Shown here: in pieces, positions 53,159-62,011 of the stretch | Layout: each line of letters opens with the position of its first letter | Position numbering within the stretch: the first letter of the stretch is position 1 | Source: Collinsella aerofaciens | Lineage (GTDB): Bacteria; Actinomycetota; Coriobacteriia; Coriobacteriales; Coriobacteriaceae | DNA length: 64,000 nucleotides | NCBI RefSeq assembly: GCF_015670795.1 | Contig: NZ_JADPCJ010000002.1 | Coordinates: 1 to 64,000 of the forward strand | Direction: 5' to 3' | Made by a program: the position numbers and the translations under genes | The notes under the pieces: model-generated | What the model was told of the DNA's origin: nothing | The model's database searches: none | What the model saw: only the letters and a program-made list of their open reading frames with translations

Positions 53159-54247
53159 CTACCTTTCCGTGCAGCTAATGCAGGGGTCGATGGTCAGGAT
53201 AATCATGGGCACGTTGGCAAGGAGCACGCCCTGCAGCGCATGTGTCAGACCCGCCAGGTTCTGCGACGTCGGCGTGCGCACGCGGAAGCGGTCCAGGTTC
53301 TTGGTGCCGTTACCGCGCACATAGTAATACGCCTCGCCGCGCGGCTGCTCAATCACAACCTCGCCGCGTGCGCCGTCGGCCGGTGTAAGCTTGGTGCGCC
53401 CGCCTATCCCGTCGTGCGGAATCTTGCCCACAAGCTCCTTAATGATGTCCATGGCCTGCGTGACCTCGGCACAGCGCACCTGGCAGCGGGCATAGCAATC
53501 GCCATCGGTAGCAACGATGGGCTCAAACGCAACCAAATCCGCATAGGCACCGTCACCAAACATGCGCACGTCGTAATCCACGCCCGAGGCGCGCCCAAAC
53601 GGGCCGACCATCGACAGATCCAGCGCATCTTTCTTGCTGATCACACCCACGCCATGCAAGCGCTCGCCGCAGCTGTCATCGTCCAAAAACGTATGCACCA
53701 GGGCCTCGTAGTCGGGACGCATGGCATCGAGCGTCTGGACAATTCCGGCCAGCTCGGAGTCCTCGATATCGTGCTTAAGGCCGCCGATCTCGTTAATCGA
53801 CAGAATCACGCGGCCACCGCACGTGCTCTCGAAGATCTTGAGAATCTGCTCGCGCAGGGTCCACGACCGATAGAACAGTGCCTCGAAGCCAAAGGCGTCG
53901 GCGAGCAGACCCAGCCACAACAGGTGCGAATGAATACGCGAAAGCTCGTGCAAAATGGTGCGGATATACTGCACGCGGCCGGGCACCTCGATGTCGAGCA
54001 TGCGCTCGCAGGCGCTGGCATAACCGTAGCTGTGGCCCACGGCGCAGATGCCACAGATGCGCTCGGCGATGTAGCCAAACTGGTGCATGTCGCGCTTTTC
54101 GGTGAGCTTCTCGAGCCCGCGGTGCACAAAGCCGATCTGCGGAATTGCCTCGATGACGCGGTCGTCCTCGATTACCAGGTCCAGATGAAGCGGCTCGGGC
54201 AGCACCGGGTGCTGCGGGCCAAACGGAATAACGGAGCGATGTGCCAT
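53159..54247 (-). CDS. echE: Ech-type [NiFe]-hydrogenase large subunit (EchE)
   Basis: The 362-residue protein has both nickel-binding motifs: RICGICAVGHS near the N-terminus (about 63-73) and DPCISCTER at the very end. The four cysteines identify an active group 4 [NiFe] hydrogenase rather than complex I NuoD, which lacks them. The protein ends at the R after the last cysteine, so no C-terminal peptide is left for a maturation protease to remove; the same is known for CooH-type enzymes. It makes H2 from protons with ferredoxin electrons. No hyp maturation gene is in the window. Confidence 0.93.
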   Translation of the reverse strand: MAHRSVIPFGPQHPVLPEPLHLDLVIEDDRVIEAIPQIGFVHRGLEKLTEKRDMHQFGYIAERICGICAVGHSYGYASACERMLDIEVPGRVQYIRTILHELSRIHSHLLWLGLLADAFGFEALFYRSWTLREQILKIFESTCGGRVILSINEIGGLKHDIEDSELAGIVQTLDAMRPDYEALVHTFLDDDSCGERLHGVGVISKKDALDLSMVGPFGRASGVDYDVRMFGDGAYADLVAFEPIVATDGDCYARCQVRCAEVTQAMDIIKELVGKIPHDGIGGRTKLTPADGARGEVVIEQPRGEAYYYVRGNGTKNLDRFRVRTPTSQNLAGLTHALQGVLLANVPMIILTIDPCISCTER

Positions 54248-54252
54248 GGACC

Positions 54253-54972
54253 TTACGCCTCCTTTTTCTGCTTGTCGCGGGCGGCCTTGGCGGCAAGCGC
54301 CGCGCGGACCTTGGCCGCTTTCTCGGGATCCATGGCGGCGAGCTTTGCCTCCATCTCGGCAGCCTTGAGCGCGGCCTTCGCAGCAGTTTCATCGTGCTGA
54401 GCATCGGAGCCGGCAGCCGCAGCGGGCTGAGCGACGGCAGCGCCCGCAGCATCGCCAGCGCCCGCAGTGCCCTCCCCCGCAGCGGCCGTGGCAGTAGCAG
54501 CCTTCTCGGCCGCGGCCTTGCGCGCCTTGGCCTCGGCAGCGGCACGGACCTTCATGGCTTTCTCGCGCGCGGCCTTCACCTCGGGCGTGATAACGCTCAT
54601 GGGCTCGGCAGTCGAGACCTGGTAGAAAAAGCCCTTAAAGTCAATCTGCATATCGGTAATGGCAAAACCAAACAGGTCGTGCGCTTCGTTTTCAAACGGG
54701 AATACTGCCGGATAGTACGAGCTGATGGACGGAATCTCCTGGTACTGATTAATTCCCTCAACCACCAGGTTCTCGATCGCATAGCTGCCGTCCTGCGCAA
54801 TCTGCTCCTGAGCAGCACGGACGTTGATAAACGTATAGACCAGGCGATACGATCCGTCGTCCACACAGCGCTCGGCGTGCATTTGCACAAAGCGCGCGCC
54901 GACGCCCTTGAGCGCCTGCACATGCGGCAGGAGCTCGTCGAGCCCGACGGTGGTATAGATAGCCTTTTGCAT
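54253..54972 (-). CDS. echD: Ech hydrogenase NuoC-like subunit (EchD) with a charged tail
   Basis: The first 125 residues are NuoC-like, with the ENEAHDLFGF motif typical of the 30-kDa subunit. The remaining 110 residues are an Ala/Lys/Glu-rich helix-forming tail with a glycine/alanine spacer. EchD proteins are usually around 110-140 residues, so the tail is unusual. It overlaps the EchC stop by one base (TAATG). It joins EchC and EchE in the soluble arm. The tail may be a coiled coil for partner binding. Confidence 0.85.
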   Translation of the reverse strand: MQKAIYTTVGLDELLPHVQALKGVGARFVQMHAERCVDDGSYRLVYTFINVRAAQEQIAQDGSYAIENLVVEGINQYQEIPSISSYYPAVFPFENEAHDLFGFAITDMQIDFKGFFYQVSTAEPMSVITPEVKAAREKAMKVRAAAEAKARKAAAEKAATATAAAGEGTAGAGDAAGAAVAQPAAAAGSDAQHDETAAKAALKAAEMEAKLAAMDPEKAAKVRAALAAKAARDKQKKEA

Positions 54973-55592
54973 TACTCGGCCTCCTTTGCAGCGACGGGCG
55001 TCTCAGCAGGTGCGTCACCAGCGGCAGGCGCTGCGGGTTTCTCGGCAGGCGCGTCACCGGCACCGTCAGCCCCGGCCCCAGCTGCAGCCACAAACCCGTC
55101 CTCGCCCAGCTCAACGCCACCGTCCCAAGTAGTGGCACCGCCCACGGTAAGCGGGTCGCCGCCGGCGCGCATCACGGCCTCCTTCTGGTCCAGGATGCCG
55201 CACGCCTCCACGATGGCATCGATCACCGTCTCGGGGCGAATGGCACACCCGGGCGCGTACACGTCCACGGGAATCGCGCGGTCCACGCCGCCGATCACGT
55301 TATAGGCATCGCGGAATACGCCGCCCGAACACGCGCAGATACCGCACGCCACCACGCACTTGGGCTCGAGCATCTGGTTGTAAATCTGGCGCACGACGGG
55401 CAGGTTCTGGGCATTGACCGACCCCGTCACCAAAAAGATATCCGCATGCTTGGGGTTGCCGGTGTTGACCACGCCAAAGCGCTCCGCATCGAACAGCGGC
55501 GTGAGCGAGGCCAGCACCTCGATATCGCATCCGTTGCAGCTCGAACCGTCGTAATGAATAACCCACGGCGAGCGCGACATTTTATGATCCAT
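54972..55592 (-). CDS. echC: Ech hydrogenase small subunit (EchC, NuoB-like)
   Basis: The 206-residue protein has the NuoB-like iron-sulfur core, with cysteines in DGSSCNGCDIE, CGICACSGG and APGCAIRPE binding the cluster next to the active site. About 60 Ala/Pro/Glu-rich residues extend the C-terminus, beyond the usual 150. Its start has GGAGGCGGCATCC. It sits 12 bases after the fused membrane subunit gene and overlaps the EchD gene by one base, so the soluble arm is produced together. Confidence 0.9.
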   Translation of the reverse strand: MDHKMSRSPWVIHYDGSSCNGCDIEVLASLTPLFDAERFGVVNTGNPKHADIFLVTGSVNAQNLPVVRQIYNQMLEPKCVVACGICACSGGVFRDAYNVIGGVDRAIPVDVYAPGCAIRPETVIDAIVEACGILDQKEAVMRAGGDPLTVGGATTWDGGVELGEDGFVAAAGAGADGAGDAPAEKPAAPAAGDAPAETPVAAKEAE

Positions 55593-55604
55593 GGATGCCG
55601 CCTC

Positions 55605-58487
55605 CTAAATAAACACGTCAACGAGGATGGGCATAAGGTTGAGCAGGCCAAACACCAGCGCCACGCCCCATCCGAGCCTAAAGCAGCTGCGCCAGGTGCT
55701 GCGTGCGAAGGTGTTGTCGATCAGGACCTCGACAAAATACGTCGCGGCCATCACGACCAGGGCTACAACCCAGCTCACGGGGTTGTCCCAAACAAAGAAC
55801 ATGCCCACCCACATCAAAAACAGCACGGTCTCGCACCAGTGCATAAGGGTCATCTTGGCCAGCGTGCCGCCGCTCATCTCGGTGGCGACGCCCTGGACGA
55901 TCTCCTGATGCGCGTGATGCGAGTACGAAAGGTCAAACGGCGACTTGCGCAGCTTGATGGTAAGCACCGCGAGCAGCGCCAGGAAAATGGGCGCGCTGTA
56001 CACGATGATGGGGGCCGACTGCCCCGTCACGGCGATGGAATCAAAGCTGTCGGTGGCAAGGTACAGGCCCACGCTCATCAGCAAAACGGCGGGCTCGTAA
56101 CTCATAACCTGCAGTAACTCACGATCGGCGCCAACCTGGGCAAACGGGCTTTGCGTCGAGGCGGACGCCAACACCACAAAGATCGCGGCGAGCGTCACCA
56201 TAAAAGCGCACAGTAGCGTGTTAGAGCCCGACACAAAGATGCCGCCGCCCACGACGGTAAAGATGAGCGCGCACGCCATATAGGTATCGTCCATGGTGTT
56301 TACGCTGGCAGGGGCTTTGCGCAGCAGCTTGGCAACGTCGTAGAAAGGCTGGAGCAGGCGCGGGCCCACGCGGCCCTGCATACGGGCCGAAAGTTTGCGG
56401 TCAACGCCGTCGATCAGGCCACCAACCAAAGGCGCCAGCAGGGCAAACACCACGGTACCAATAAATATGCCCACGACGCCCGAGCCTTCAAAATACTTGC
56501 CGCGCAGCACCGAGGGCGCACTCATGGCAAGCCGCTCGGGCCCAATCCACGCGCAACACAGCAGCGCAAACAAGATAATACTGCAGCACACGACGCTACC
56601 CGCGGGACCAATACGCTTCTCGCCAAGGGCGTCCTCCGAGTACCAATTGCGCTTTTCAGCCTTTACCTCGTGTCCCATCGAGCCGCGGAAATGGCGATAT
56701 TTATCGGTTCCCACGCCCGAAAGGTACACGTTGACGTGCGGCTTATTGCTCACGCGGAATGAAGTCAGCAGCACCACGGCGATAAACGCCACGATAACCA
56801 CCATCAGATACATGGCGTCCTTGCCGATAACGTACGGCACGCGGCCAAACACCATGGCCAAGTAAGGCGACACCAGACCGCTCGAGATAACCGGGAACGC
56901 CACGCAGCACAGAATCAGCAGCGCGGCGATGGTGTTGAGGGCCATCCATTCGGTCTTATGAACATTGACCTCAACGTTTTGAGCCGTGGGGTCGACGCCC
57001 GAAAGCTTGGCAAGCCACTTGCCCCAGAAGTAAAACGTCGCGGCCGAGCCAAAGGCCAGAACCATGATCATGAGCACGTTGCCGGTCTGGGCAAACGCCA
57101 CCAGGGCGCCCCACTTGGACACGAGCATGCCAAACGGCGCCACAAACATGCCCATGATGCCCAGCATCATCAGGCGCGTCAGGTGCGGCATGCGGCTGAA
57201 CATACCGTCCATGTCCTCGATATTGCGGCTGCCGATATGATGCTCGGCCGTGCCCACGCACAGGAACAGCAACGACTTTGCCACCGTGTGGAACAGGATC
57301 AGGAAGATGGCCGCCCATACGGCCTCGGGCGCGCCGACACCCAAGCAGGCACTGATGAGGCCCAAGTTGGAAATGGTGGAGTACGCGAGCACACGCTTGG
57401 CGTTGCTCTGCGAGATGGCCATGAGGGCAGCGAGCAAAAACGTGATGGCACCCACACTCGTGACCATAAAGCCGGTCACGGGATAGATGGCATAGAGCGG
57501 GCTCAGCTTGACCATCAGGAACACGCCGGCTTTGACCATGGTTGACGAGTGCAGCAGGGCGCTCGTGGGCGTGGGGGCAACCATGGCGCCCAGCAGCCAA
57601 GTGTGGAACGGCATCTGTGCGGCCTTGGTAAGGGCGGCGAGCGATAGCAGGACGACCGGCATCACCAGCAGTGCGGACTGCGCGGTACCGGCGCCGGAAA
57701 GCTCGATCATGCCCGAGATGGTCAGCGGCATGCCGTTGACGTGCAGAAACATAAGGCCCGCCAAAAACGCGATGCCGCCCAGCATGTTGAGGATGATCTG
57801 GGTGAAGGCGTTTTTGATGGCCTCGGGCGTGCGCGTGTAGCCAATCATGAGGAACGAGCACACGGTGGTGATTTCCCAGCCGCAGAACAGCCACTCAAGG
57901 TTGTCGCTCGTCACGATGACGAACATGGCCGAGAGGAACAGGAACATGAGCGCCAGGAACTGCGGGCGACGGTCGGGCGCGGTCTGCCCGCGCAGCGCGG
58001 CCTCGTGCTCGTCATGGGCCTGGAAGTCCTTCATGTAGCCCAGGGCATACACGCAGATAAGGCTGCCGACAATGCCAACGGCGAGCACCATGATCACACT
58101 CATGTAGTCCAGGTAGAGCGGGGTTGCGGTGACGGCTTCGGTCGCGGGCAGCGTCATGGCTGCAAAGGCGAGCGAGCCCACCAGTTGGACTATGCCGAGC
58201 ACCGTGGTGAGCGCGTTCCTATATTTGTACGCGTTGTATAGGATGACGGCGCACAGGATGACGTCGATGACGGAGCTGATGATCGAGAGCACATGCGATG
58301 TACCGGGGGCAACCTCAAAGCTCTGCGGACCCGTGCCAAAAAACATGACGGCGACTACAACCGTCACCGCCATAATAATGCCGGAACCTATGAGCCCCAC
58401 CGCATCGCGGGCGCGGTCACCGCGCGCGAGCAGCATGCTCAGCGCCGGTACCAGCGGAAACAGGGTAAGGAAATACAGTAGCGTCAT
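55605..58487 (-). CDS. Fused EchA-EchB membrane subunit of Ech hydrogenase
   Basis: One 960-residue reading frame holds two normally separate subunits. Residues 1 to about 640 are a NuoL/HyfB-type antiporter-like ion channel with about 16 helices and conserved lysines (ALTKAAQMPFHTWL; ALLHSSTMVKAGVFL). Residues about 650-960 are a NuoH/HyfC-type subunit with the quinone-site-like GRVGPRLLQPFYD and a late FDLSYSHHAHQE. Members of Ech, Hyc and Hyf complexes usually encode these as two genes in the same order. No stop or frameshift is at the junction. It pumps H+ or Na+ driven by ferredoxin oxidation. ATG 58487 has GGGGGAGTGATGGT. Confidence 0.92.
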   Translation of the reverse strand: MTLLYFLTLFPLVPALSMLLARGDRARDAVGLIGSGIIMAVTVVVAVMFFGTGPQSFEVAPGTSHVLSIISSVIDVILCAVILYNAYKYRNALTTVLGIVQLVGSLAFAAMTLPATEAVTATPLYLDYMSVIMVLAVGIVGSLICVYALGYMKDFQAHDEHEAALRGQTAPDRRPQFLALMFLFLSAMFVIVTSDNLEWLFCGWEITTVCSFLMIGYTRTPEAIKNAFTQIILNMLGGIAFLAGLMFLHVNGMPLTISGMIELSGAGTAQSALLVMPVVLLSLAALTKAAQMPFHTWLLGAMVAPTPTSALLHSSTMVKAGVFLMVKLSPLYAIYPVTGFMVTSVGAITFLLAALMAISQSNAKRVLAYSTISNLGLISACLGVGAPEAVWAAIFLILFHTVAKSLLFLCVGTAEHHIGSRNIEDMDGMFSRMPHLTRLMMLGIMGMFVAPFGMLVSKWGALVAFAQTGNVLMIMVLAFGSAATFYFWGKWLAKLSGVDPTAQNVEVNVHKTEWMALNTIAALLILCCVAFPVISSGLVSPYLAMVFGRVPYVIGKDAMYLMVVIVAFIAVVLLTSFRVSNKPHVNVYLSGVGTDKYRHFRGSMGHEVKAEKRNWYSEDALGEKRIGPAGSVVCCSIILFALLCCAWIGPERLAMSAPSVLRGKYFEGSGVVGIFIGTVVFALLAPLVGGLIDGVDRKLSARMQGRVGPRLLQPFYDVAKLLRKAPASVNTMDDTYMACALIFTVVGGGIFVSGSNTLLCAFMVTLAAIFVVLASASTQSPFAQVGADRELLQVMSYEPAVLLMSVGLYLATDSFDSIAVTGQSAPIIVYSAPIFLALLAVLTIKLRKSPFDLSYSHHAHQEIVQGVATEMSGGTLAKMTLMHWCETVLFLMWVGMFFVWDNPVSWVVALVVMAATYFVEVLIDNTFARSTWRSCFRLGWGVALVFGLLNLMPILVDVFI

Positions 58488-58509
58488 ACCATCACTCCCC
58501 CATGCAAAA

Positions 58510-58545
58510 ACGCTGCAATTGTTTAACGTTATAGCTCAATTGAGG
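58510..58545 (-). promoter_or_regulatory. Possible regulatory site ahead of the hydrogenase operon
   Basis: Two CAATTG hexamers (about 58515 and 58536), 15 bases apart, surround AACGTT. This symmetrical block lies about 25-60 bases before the echAB ATG and may be an operator or part of the promoter. No FNR- or Rex-type consensus is clear. Confidence 0.3.
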
Positions 58546-58738
58546 AGCAGCGGCGGCAGGTTTTCGGTCAACTGGGGAGTTTTAGGCGTACGGGGTAAGG
58601 GCACGTCCGCTTTGGAGCAGTGGGGCGACGCTCCCCTATCGCAGCGACAGGCGCGCGGGCCACTGCGCGCGGTTTATTGGCCACGTTGGAGGATGTCCCG
58701 ACAGGCTCGCGCCGGTCCAAAAAGTTGGCGCGGCAAGA

Positions 58739-58760
58739 AAAATGCGCCCCTATGGGCGCA
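58739..58760 (-). terminator. Terminator of the helix-turn-helix gene
   Basis: GCGCCC-ATA-GGGGCGC followed by ATTTTTC on the minus strand; it separates this gene from the hydrogenase operon. Confidence 0.8.
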
Positions 58761-58772
58761 CCATCCCGTTTG

Positions 58773-59168
58773 CTATTCCGCCTTTTTAACGCGCGGCTTG
58801 CGACCGCGCGGCTTATCGACCAGTGCGGCCTCACCGCTCTCGCGGTACTGACGGCACCAAGCCTTGACCGAAGACTCGCTGGGAATCTTGTGCTTGATCA
58901 TGGCCTCGCGAACCGTCAAGCCGTTTTCCAGACGGTCCTTAACCACAGCGAGCTTTACGTCGTACGAGTAGGTGTGATGATGCGAACCGGCATTGAGAAC
59001 GGCGTCGGCACCGCCCACGGCATACGCGCGGGCCCACTGACGAGCCGTGGCCTGGGGAATGCCAAGCTCCGCGGCGAGGGCGCGATGACCGACCCCCTCT
59101 TGGAGGATCTCGACGGCGCGCTGCCTAACCTCGGGCGCATGCGTGCGAGTCCTAGTTGCTTCCGACAT
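58773..59168 (-). CDS. Solitary IS3-type OrfA-like helix-turn-helix protein
   Basis: The 131-residue protein has two helix-turn-helix units in tandem: the first in ALAAELGIPQATARQWARAY, the second in MIKHKIPSESSVKAWCRQY, as in the OrfA of IS3-family elements or domesticated derivatives. The C-terminus is basic (GRKPRVKKAE). No OrfB transposase follows and no terminal repeats are seen, so it is either a remnant or a co-opted DNA-binding protein. The start at ATG 59168 has AGGT; a GTG three codons earlier is an alternative. Its own terminator separates it from the hydrogenase genes. Confidence 0.65.
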   Translation of the reverse strand: MSEATRTRTHAPEVRQRAVEILQEGVGHRALAAELGIPQATARQWARAYAVGGADAVLNAGSHHHTYSYDVKLAVVKDRLENGLTVREAMIKHKIPSESSVKAWCRQYRESGEAALVDKPRGRKPRVKKAE

Positions 59169-59177
59169 ACCTGCCAC

Positions 59178-59617
59178 TTCTTAGCCTTAACCGTTAATCT
59201 GCTTTCTTACGTGCAAGTTAGATAGTAGCATTTTACTGTTTGCTCAAAGCAGTTAATTAAAATAGACGCGGCGTTATCTGGGCATTTTGCACCAAATTAC
59301 GACATTTCTTTATCGATTATTTACGCTGGTAGCTGACTCGCAGCTAATCGTCATTCGCTTGTCAACAAAATTGGCATCTCTTTATGTCCTTTGATATAGA
59401 GGATATAGTTATTAACCCCTCCCCCAATAATTTTGAGTGATCTGCGAGGCAGTAGACGTCCTCACTCCTCATGGTTACCGCGCATTGCCATCCACCGGAG
59501 CAAAACAAAAAGGGCGGGACCTGCTGCGCTTGCAGGCCCCGCACCGGTTGACACCCGACGGGGCACAGCCGGGCGAGACGGATCCGTGCTACCGCCCCGC
59601 CTGGCCGCGATGTTCAA
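59178..59617. other. AT-rich intergenic region
   Basis: About 59220-59440 is clearly more AT-rich than its surroundings and holds the promoter region of the helix-turn-helix gene. No gene or element is recognised in it. The terminator of the oxidoreductase gene lies at 59501-59542. Confidence 0.6.
59501..59542 (-). terminator. Terminator of the oxidoreductase gene
   Basis: GCGGGGCCTGC and GCAGGTCCCGC pair around seven bases, followed on the minus strand by CCTTTTTGTTTT. Confidence 0.85.
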
Positions 59618-61648
59618 CTACAGCTCGTTGGCCGCGTGATACGCCGTGCGAATGGCGCTCGCAATGTCGGCGGTGCGCTCACCCGAGCAGTCGCCCACGC
59701 AGGTCACGGGCACCGTCACGCCATCCAGGTCAAACGCGTTGGCCTTGGAGCCCACGGCCATCACCACGTAATCGCAGGCGATCTTCACCGGCTCCTCGGC
59801 GCCGTCCTCGGTGGTGCGAACAGCCTCCACGCCCTCGTCGGTAATGGCGGTCAGGCGGGTCTTCACGTGCTGCTCCACGTTGTGCTCGGCAAAGTCGCTC
59901 ATAATCAGCGGCAGAATGGTCTCGGACTCGCCCGCGGCAATCTTGTCGAGCATCTCCACGATCGCCACCTCGCAGCCGTGCTGCAGCAGATACTCGGCGG
60001 TCTCGGTGCCCACCAGGCCACCGCCAATGACGGCGACGCGGCCGCTGAGCTCCACCTTGCCGGCCAGCACGTCCCAGCTCGAGACGACCTTGTCCGAGTC
60101 GCCACCCGGAACGGGGATGACCACGTCGTGCGCGCCCACAGCCACAATCGCGGCATCGGCGGCGTTGAGGTCCGCGGGGCTAGCGACGTGGTTGAGCTCG
60201 ACCTTCACGCCCAGGCCAGGCAGAATCTTCTCGTAGTACTCGACCGAGCGCATGATCTCGTCCTTGCGCGGAGGCGCAGCCGCCAGCACAATCTGGCCGC
60301 CCAAGTGATCGCTCGCCTCGTAGATGGTCACGTCGTAGCCGCGCTTGGCCGCCACGCGTGCGGCCTCCAGGCCGGCGATGCCGCCGCCCACCACGGCGAT
60401 CTTCTTGTCGCCCTCGCCCGGCTTAATGGCGATGGTCGCCTCGTCGCCGTTCTCGGCATTGAGCACGCACGAGATGTACTTGCGATTTTGAATCGCGTCG
60501 ACGCAGCCCTTGTTGCAGTTGAGGCACTCGCGGATGGGCTCACCCGTGGCGGCCTTCAGCGCAATGTCGGGGTCGCACATGAGCGAGCGGCCATAGGCGA
60601 TGATATCGGCCGCGCCGTCTTCCAGAATCTTCTCGCCGGCCTCAACCGAGACAACGCGGCCGACGGTTGCCACCGGCACGGAGACCAGGGCCTTGACGCG
60701 CTCGGCCACGGGCAGCGTCCAGTTGTAGGGCATGGCGCCCATGGGCGGAATGGTGTCGCCCATGTTGCCGGTGTGGTTGGCCTGTGCGACCTGAATCATA
60801 TCGATGCCCGCGCCCTCGAGCAGCTTGGCAAACTCGCAGGCCTCGTCGGGCTGCAGGCCACCCTTGCCGCGCGGCGTGCCGTCGGGGTTCTCCATGATCA
60901 CGGGGAGCTTGTACTCCACCATCAGCTGCGGCGCGGCTTCCTTAATGGCGGCGACGACCTCCAGCGCGTAGCGGACGCGGTTCTCGAACGAGCCGCCGTA
61001 CTCGTCGGCGCGCTGGTTGAGGATGGCCGAGCACAGCGAACCCACCAAGCGGTCGCCGTGGACCTCGATGGCGTCGATGCCGGCCTGCTCCGCGCGGGCG
61101 GCCGAGGCGGCGATGGCCTCCTTGATCTGGGTGAGCTGCTCTACGCTCGCCTCGTTCACAAAGTGCTGCATGTCGTGGTGCAGCTTGGCGTAGGCCTGGT
61201 TGCGGATCTCGTTGGACTCGGCCATCTTGGCGGCAAAGGTCTCCTCGTCGCCGGCGGCCTTGGCCTCCTGCGCGGCCTTGGCGGCAGCCATGGAGCCCAT
61301 GACCATGCGGCCGACACCGGGCACATCGTACTCGGGGTGGAACAGCTGCAGCGCGACCTTGGCGCCGTGCTTGTGGACGGCATCGGCCAGCGCCTTAAAC
61401 GTGGGGATCTGGGCGTCGGTTGCCAGCTTGGGCGTGGGGCTTGCGGTCATGACGGGAGCGACGTCGCCGATGACGATGTAGCTCACGCCGCCACGGGCCA
61501 AGCGCTCGTAAAAAGCCAGGCTGCGCTCGCCGATGGAACCGTCACGCTCCTCGTAGCCGGTGGTCAGCGGCGGAAACATAATGCGGTTCTTGAGCTCAAG
61601 GGGGCCAACCGTAATGGGCTGGAGCAGCTTGGATGCAGGTGTGGTCAT
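59618..61648 (-). CDS. NADH:flavin oxidoreductase, old yellow enzyme/dienoyl-CoA reductase-like
   Basis: The 676-residue enzyme has an FMN-binding TIM barrel (about 5-370: PITVGPLELKNRIMFPP), a four-cysteine [4Fe-4S] motif (CLNCNKGC ... SC, about 380-395), then two dinucleotide folds: FAD (VVGGGIAGLEAARVA) and NAD (VAVIGGGLVGTETAEYLL). This is the layout of 2,4-dienoyl-CoA reductase FadH and of BaiCD/BaiH-type enzymes. It reduces conjugated C=C bonds using NAD(P)H; the actual substrate (fatty acyl, cinnamate, steroid or other) is unknown. ATG 61648 has GAGAGGAATGTCC. It stands alone. Confidence 0.88.
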   Translation of the reverse strand: MTTPASKLLQPITVGPLELKNRIMFPPLTTGYEERDGSIGERSLAFYERLARGGVSYIVIGDVAPVMTASPTPKLATDAQIPTFKALADAVHKHGAKVALQLFHPEYDVPGVGRMVMGSMAAAKAAQEAKAAGDEETFAAKMAESNEIRNQAYAKLHHDMQHFVNEASVEQLTQIKEAIAASAARAEQAGIDAIEVHGDRLVGSLCSAILNQRADEYGGSFENRVRYALEVVAAIKEAAPQLMVEYKLPVIMENPDGTPRGKGGLQPDEACEFAKLLEGAGIDMIQVAQANHTGNMGDTIPPMGAMPYNWTLPVAERVKALVSVPVATVGRVVSVEAGEKILEDGAADIIAYGRSLMCDPDIALKAATGEPIRECLNCNKGCVDAIQNRKYISCVLNAENGDEATIAIKPGEGDKKIAVVGGGIAGLEAARVAAKRGYDVTIYEASDHLGGQIVLAAAPPRKDEIMRSVEYYEKILPGLGVKVELNHVASPADLNAADAAIVAVGAHDVVIPVPGGDSDKVVSSWDVLAGKVELSGRVAVIGGGLVGTETAEYLLQHGCEVAIVEMLDKIAAGESETILPLIMSDFAEHNVEQHVKTRLTAITDEGVEAVRTTEDGAEEPVKIACDYVVMAVGSKANAFDLDGVTVPVTCVGDCSGERTADIASAIRTAYHAANEL

Positions 61649-61790
61649 GGACATTCCTCTCTTGTAGGCGCGGCGGCGATGATGCCGCGTAGTTATCTAG
61701 AGGATATGGCATGGGAATACAGCAGCGCAACGGAAATCGGCGGACAGCAGGTAGCGGCAGGTGGATGGGATGAGCCCAACAGCGGGTTTT

Positions 61791-61845
61791 TCTCGATCTG
61801 TAACACCTAGCCGCCCAAATCGGATCTAGATGTTACAGATTGAGA
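61791..61845. repeat. TCTCGATCTGTAACA palindrome, copy 3
   Basis: Arms 61791-61805 and 61831-61845, with one mismatch; the inside CCTAG ... CTAG is also self-complementary. It matches 10609-10663 in length. Confidence 0.85.
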
Positions 61846-61894
61846 TTTTGTTTGGGAAGTTGAGAGCTGGGTCGAAAACATTGACCCGCAATAA

Positions 61895-61925
61895 CAAAAA
61901 AGCTCGTCTGCTAGGCCGACGAGCT
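61895..61925 (-). terminator. Terminator of the tRNA gene
   Basis: AGCTCGTC and GACGAGCT pair around nine bases, followed by TTTTTTGTTATTG on the minus strand, ten bases after the tRNA CCA end. Confidence 0.9.
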
Positions 61926-61934
61926 GCAAGTTCT

Positions 61935-62011
61935 TGGTCGCGGGGGCAGGATTTGAACCTACGACCTCCGGGTTATGAGCCCGGCGAGCTACCAGACTGC
62001 TCCACCCCGCA
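61935..62011 (-). tRNA. Initiator tRNA-Met (anticodon CAT)
   Basis: The minus strand folds as a 77-base tRNA with an encoded CCA. The anticodon loop is CTCATAA between three G-C pairs (GGG/CCC), the mark of an initiator. The first and last acceptor bases read T1 and G72, not a Watson-Crick pair, as expected for initiators (C-A in E. coli). The T loop is TTCAAAT, also initiator-like. A strong terminator follows. Confidence 0.92.

Noticed and set aside
55605-58487. Two overlapping genes or an assembly error instead of a fusion
   Set aside because: The frame is continuous with no stop, no internal ribosome site and unchanged codon use at the junction; an error would need to remove a stop cleanly.
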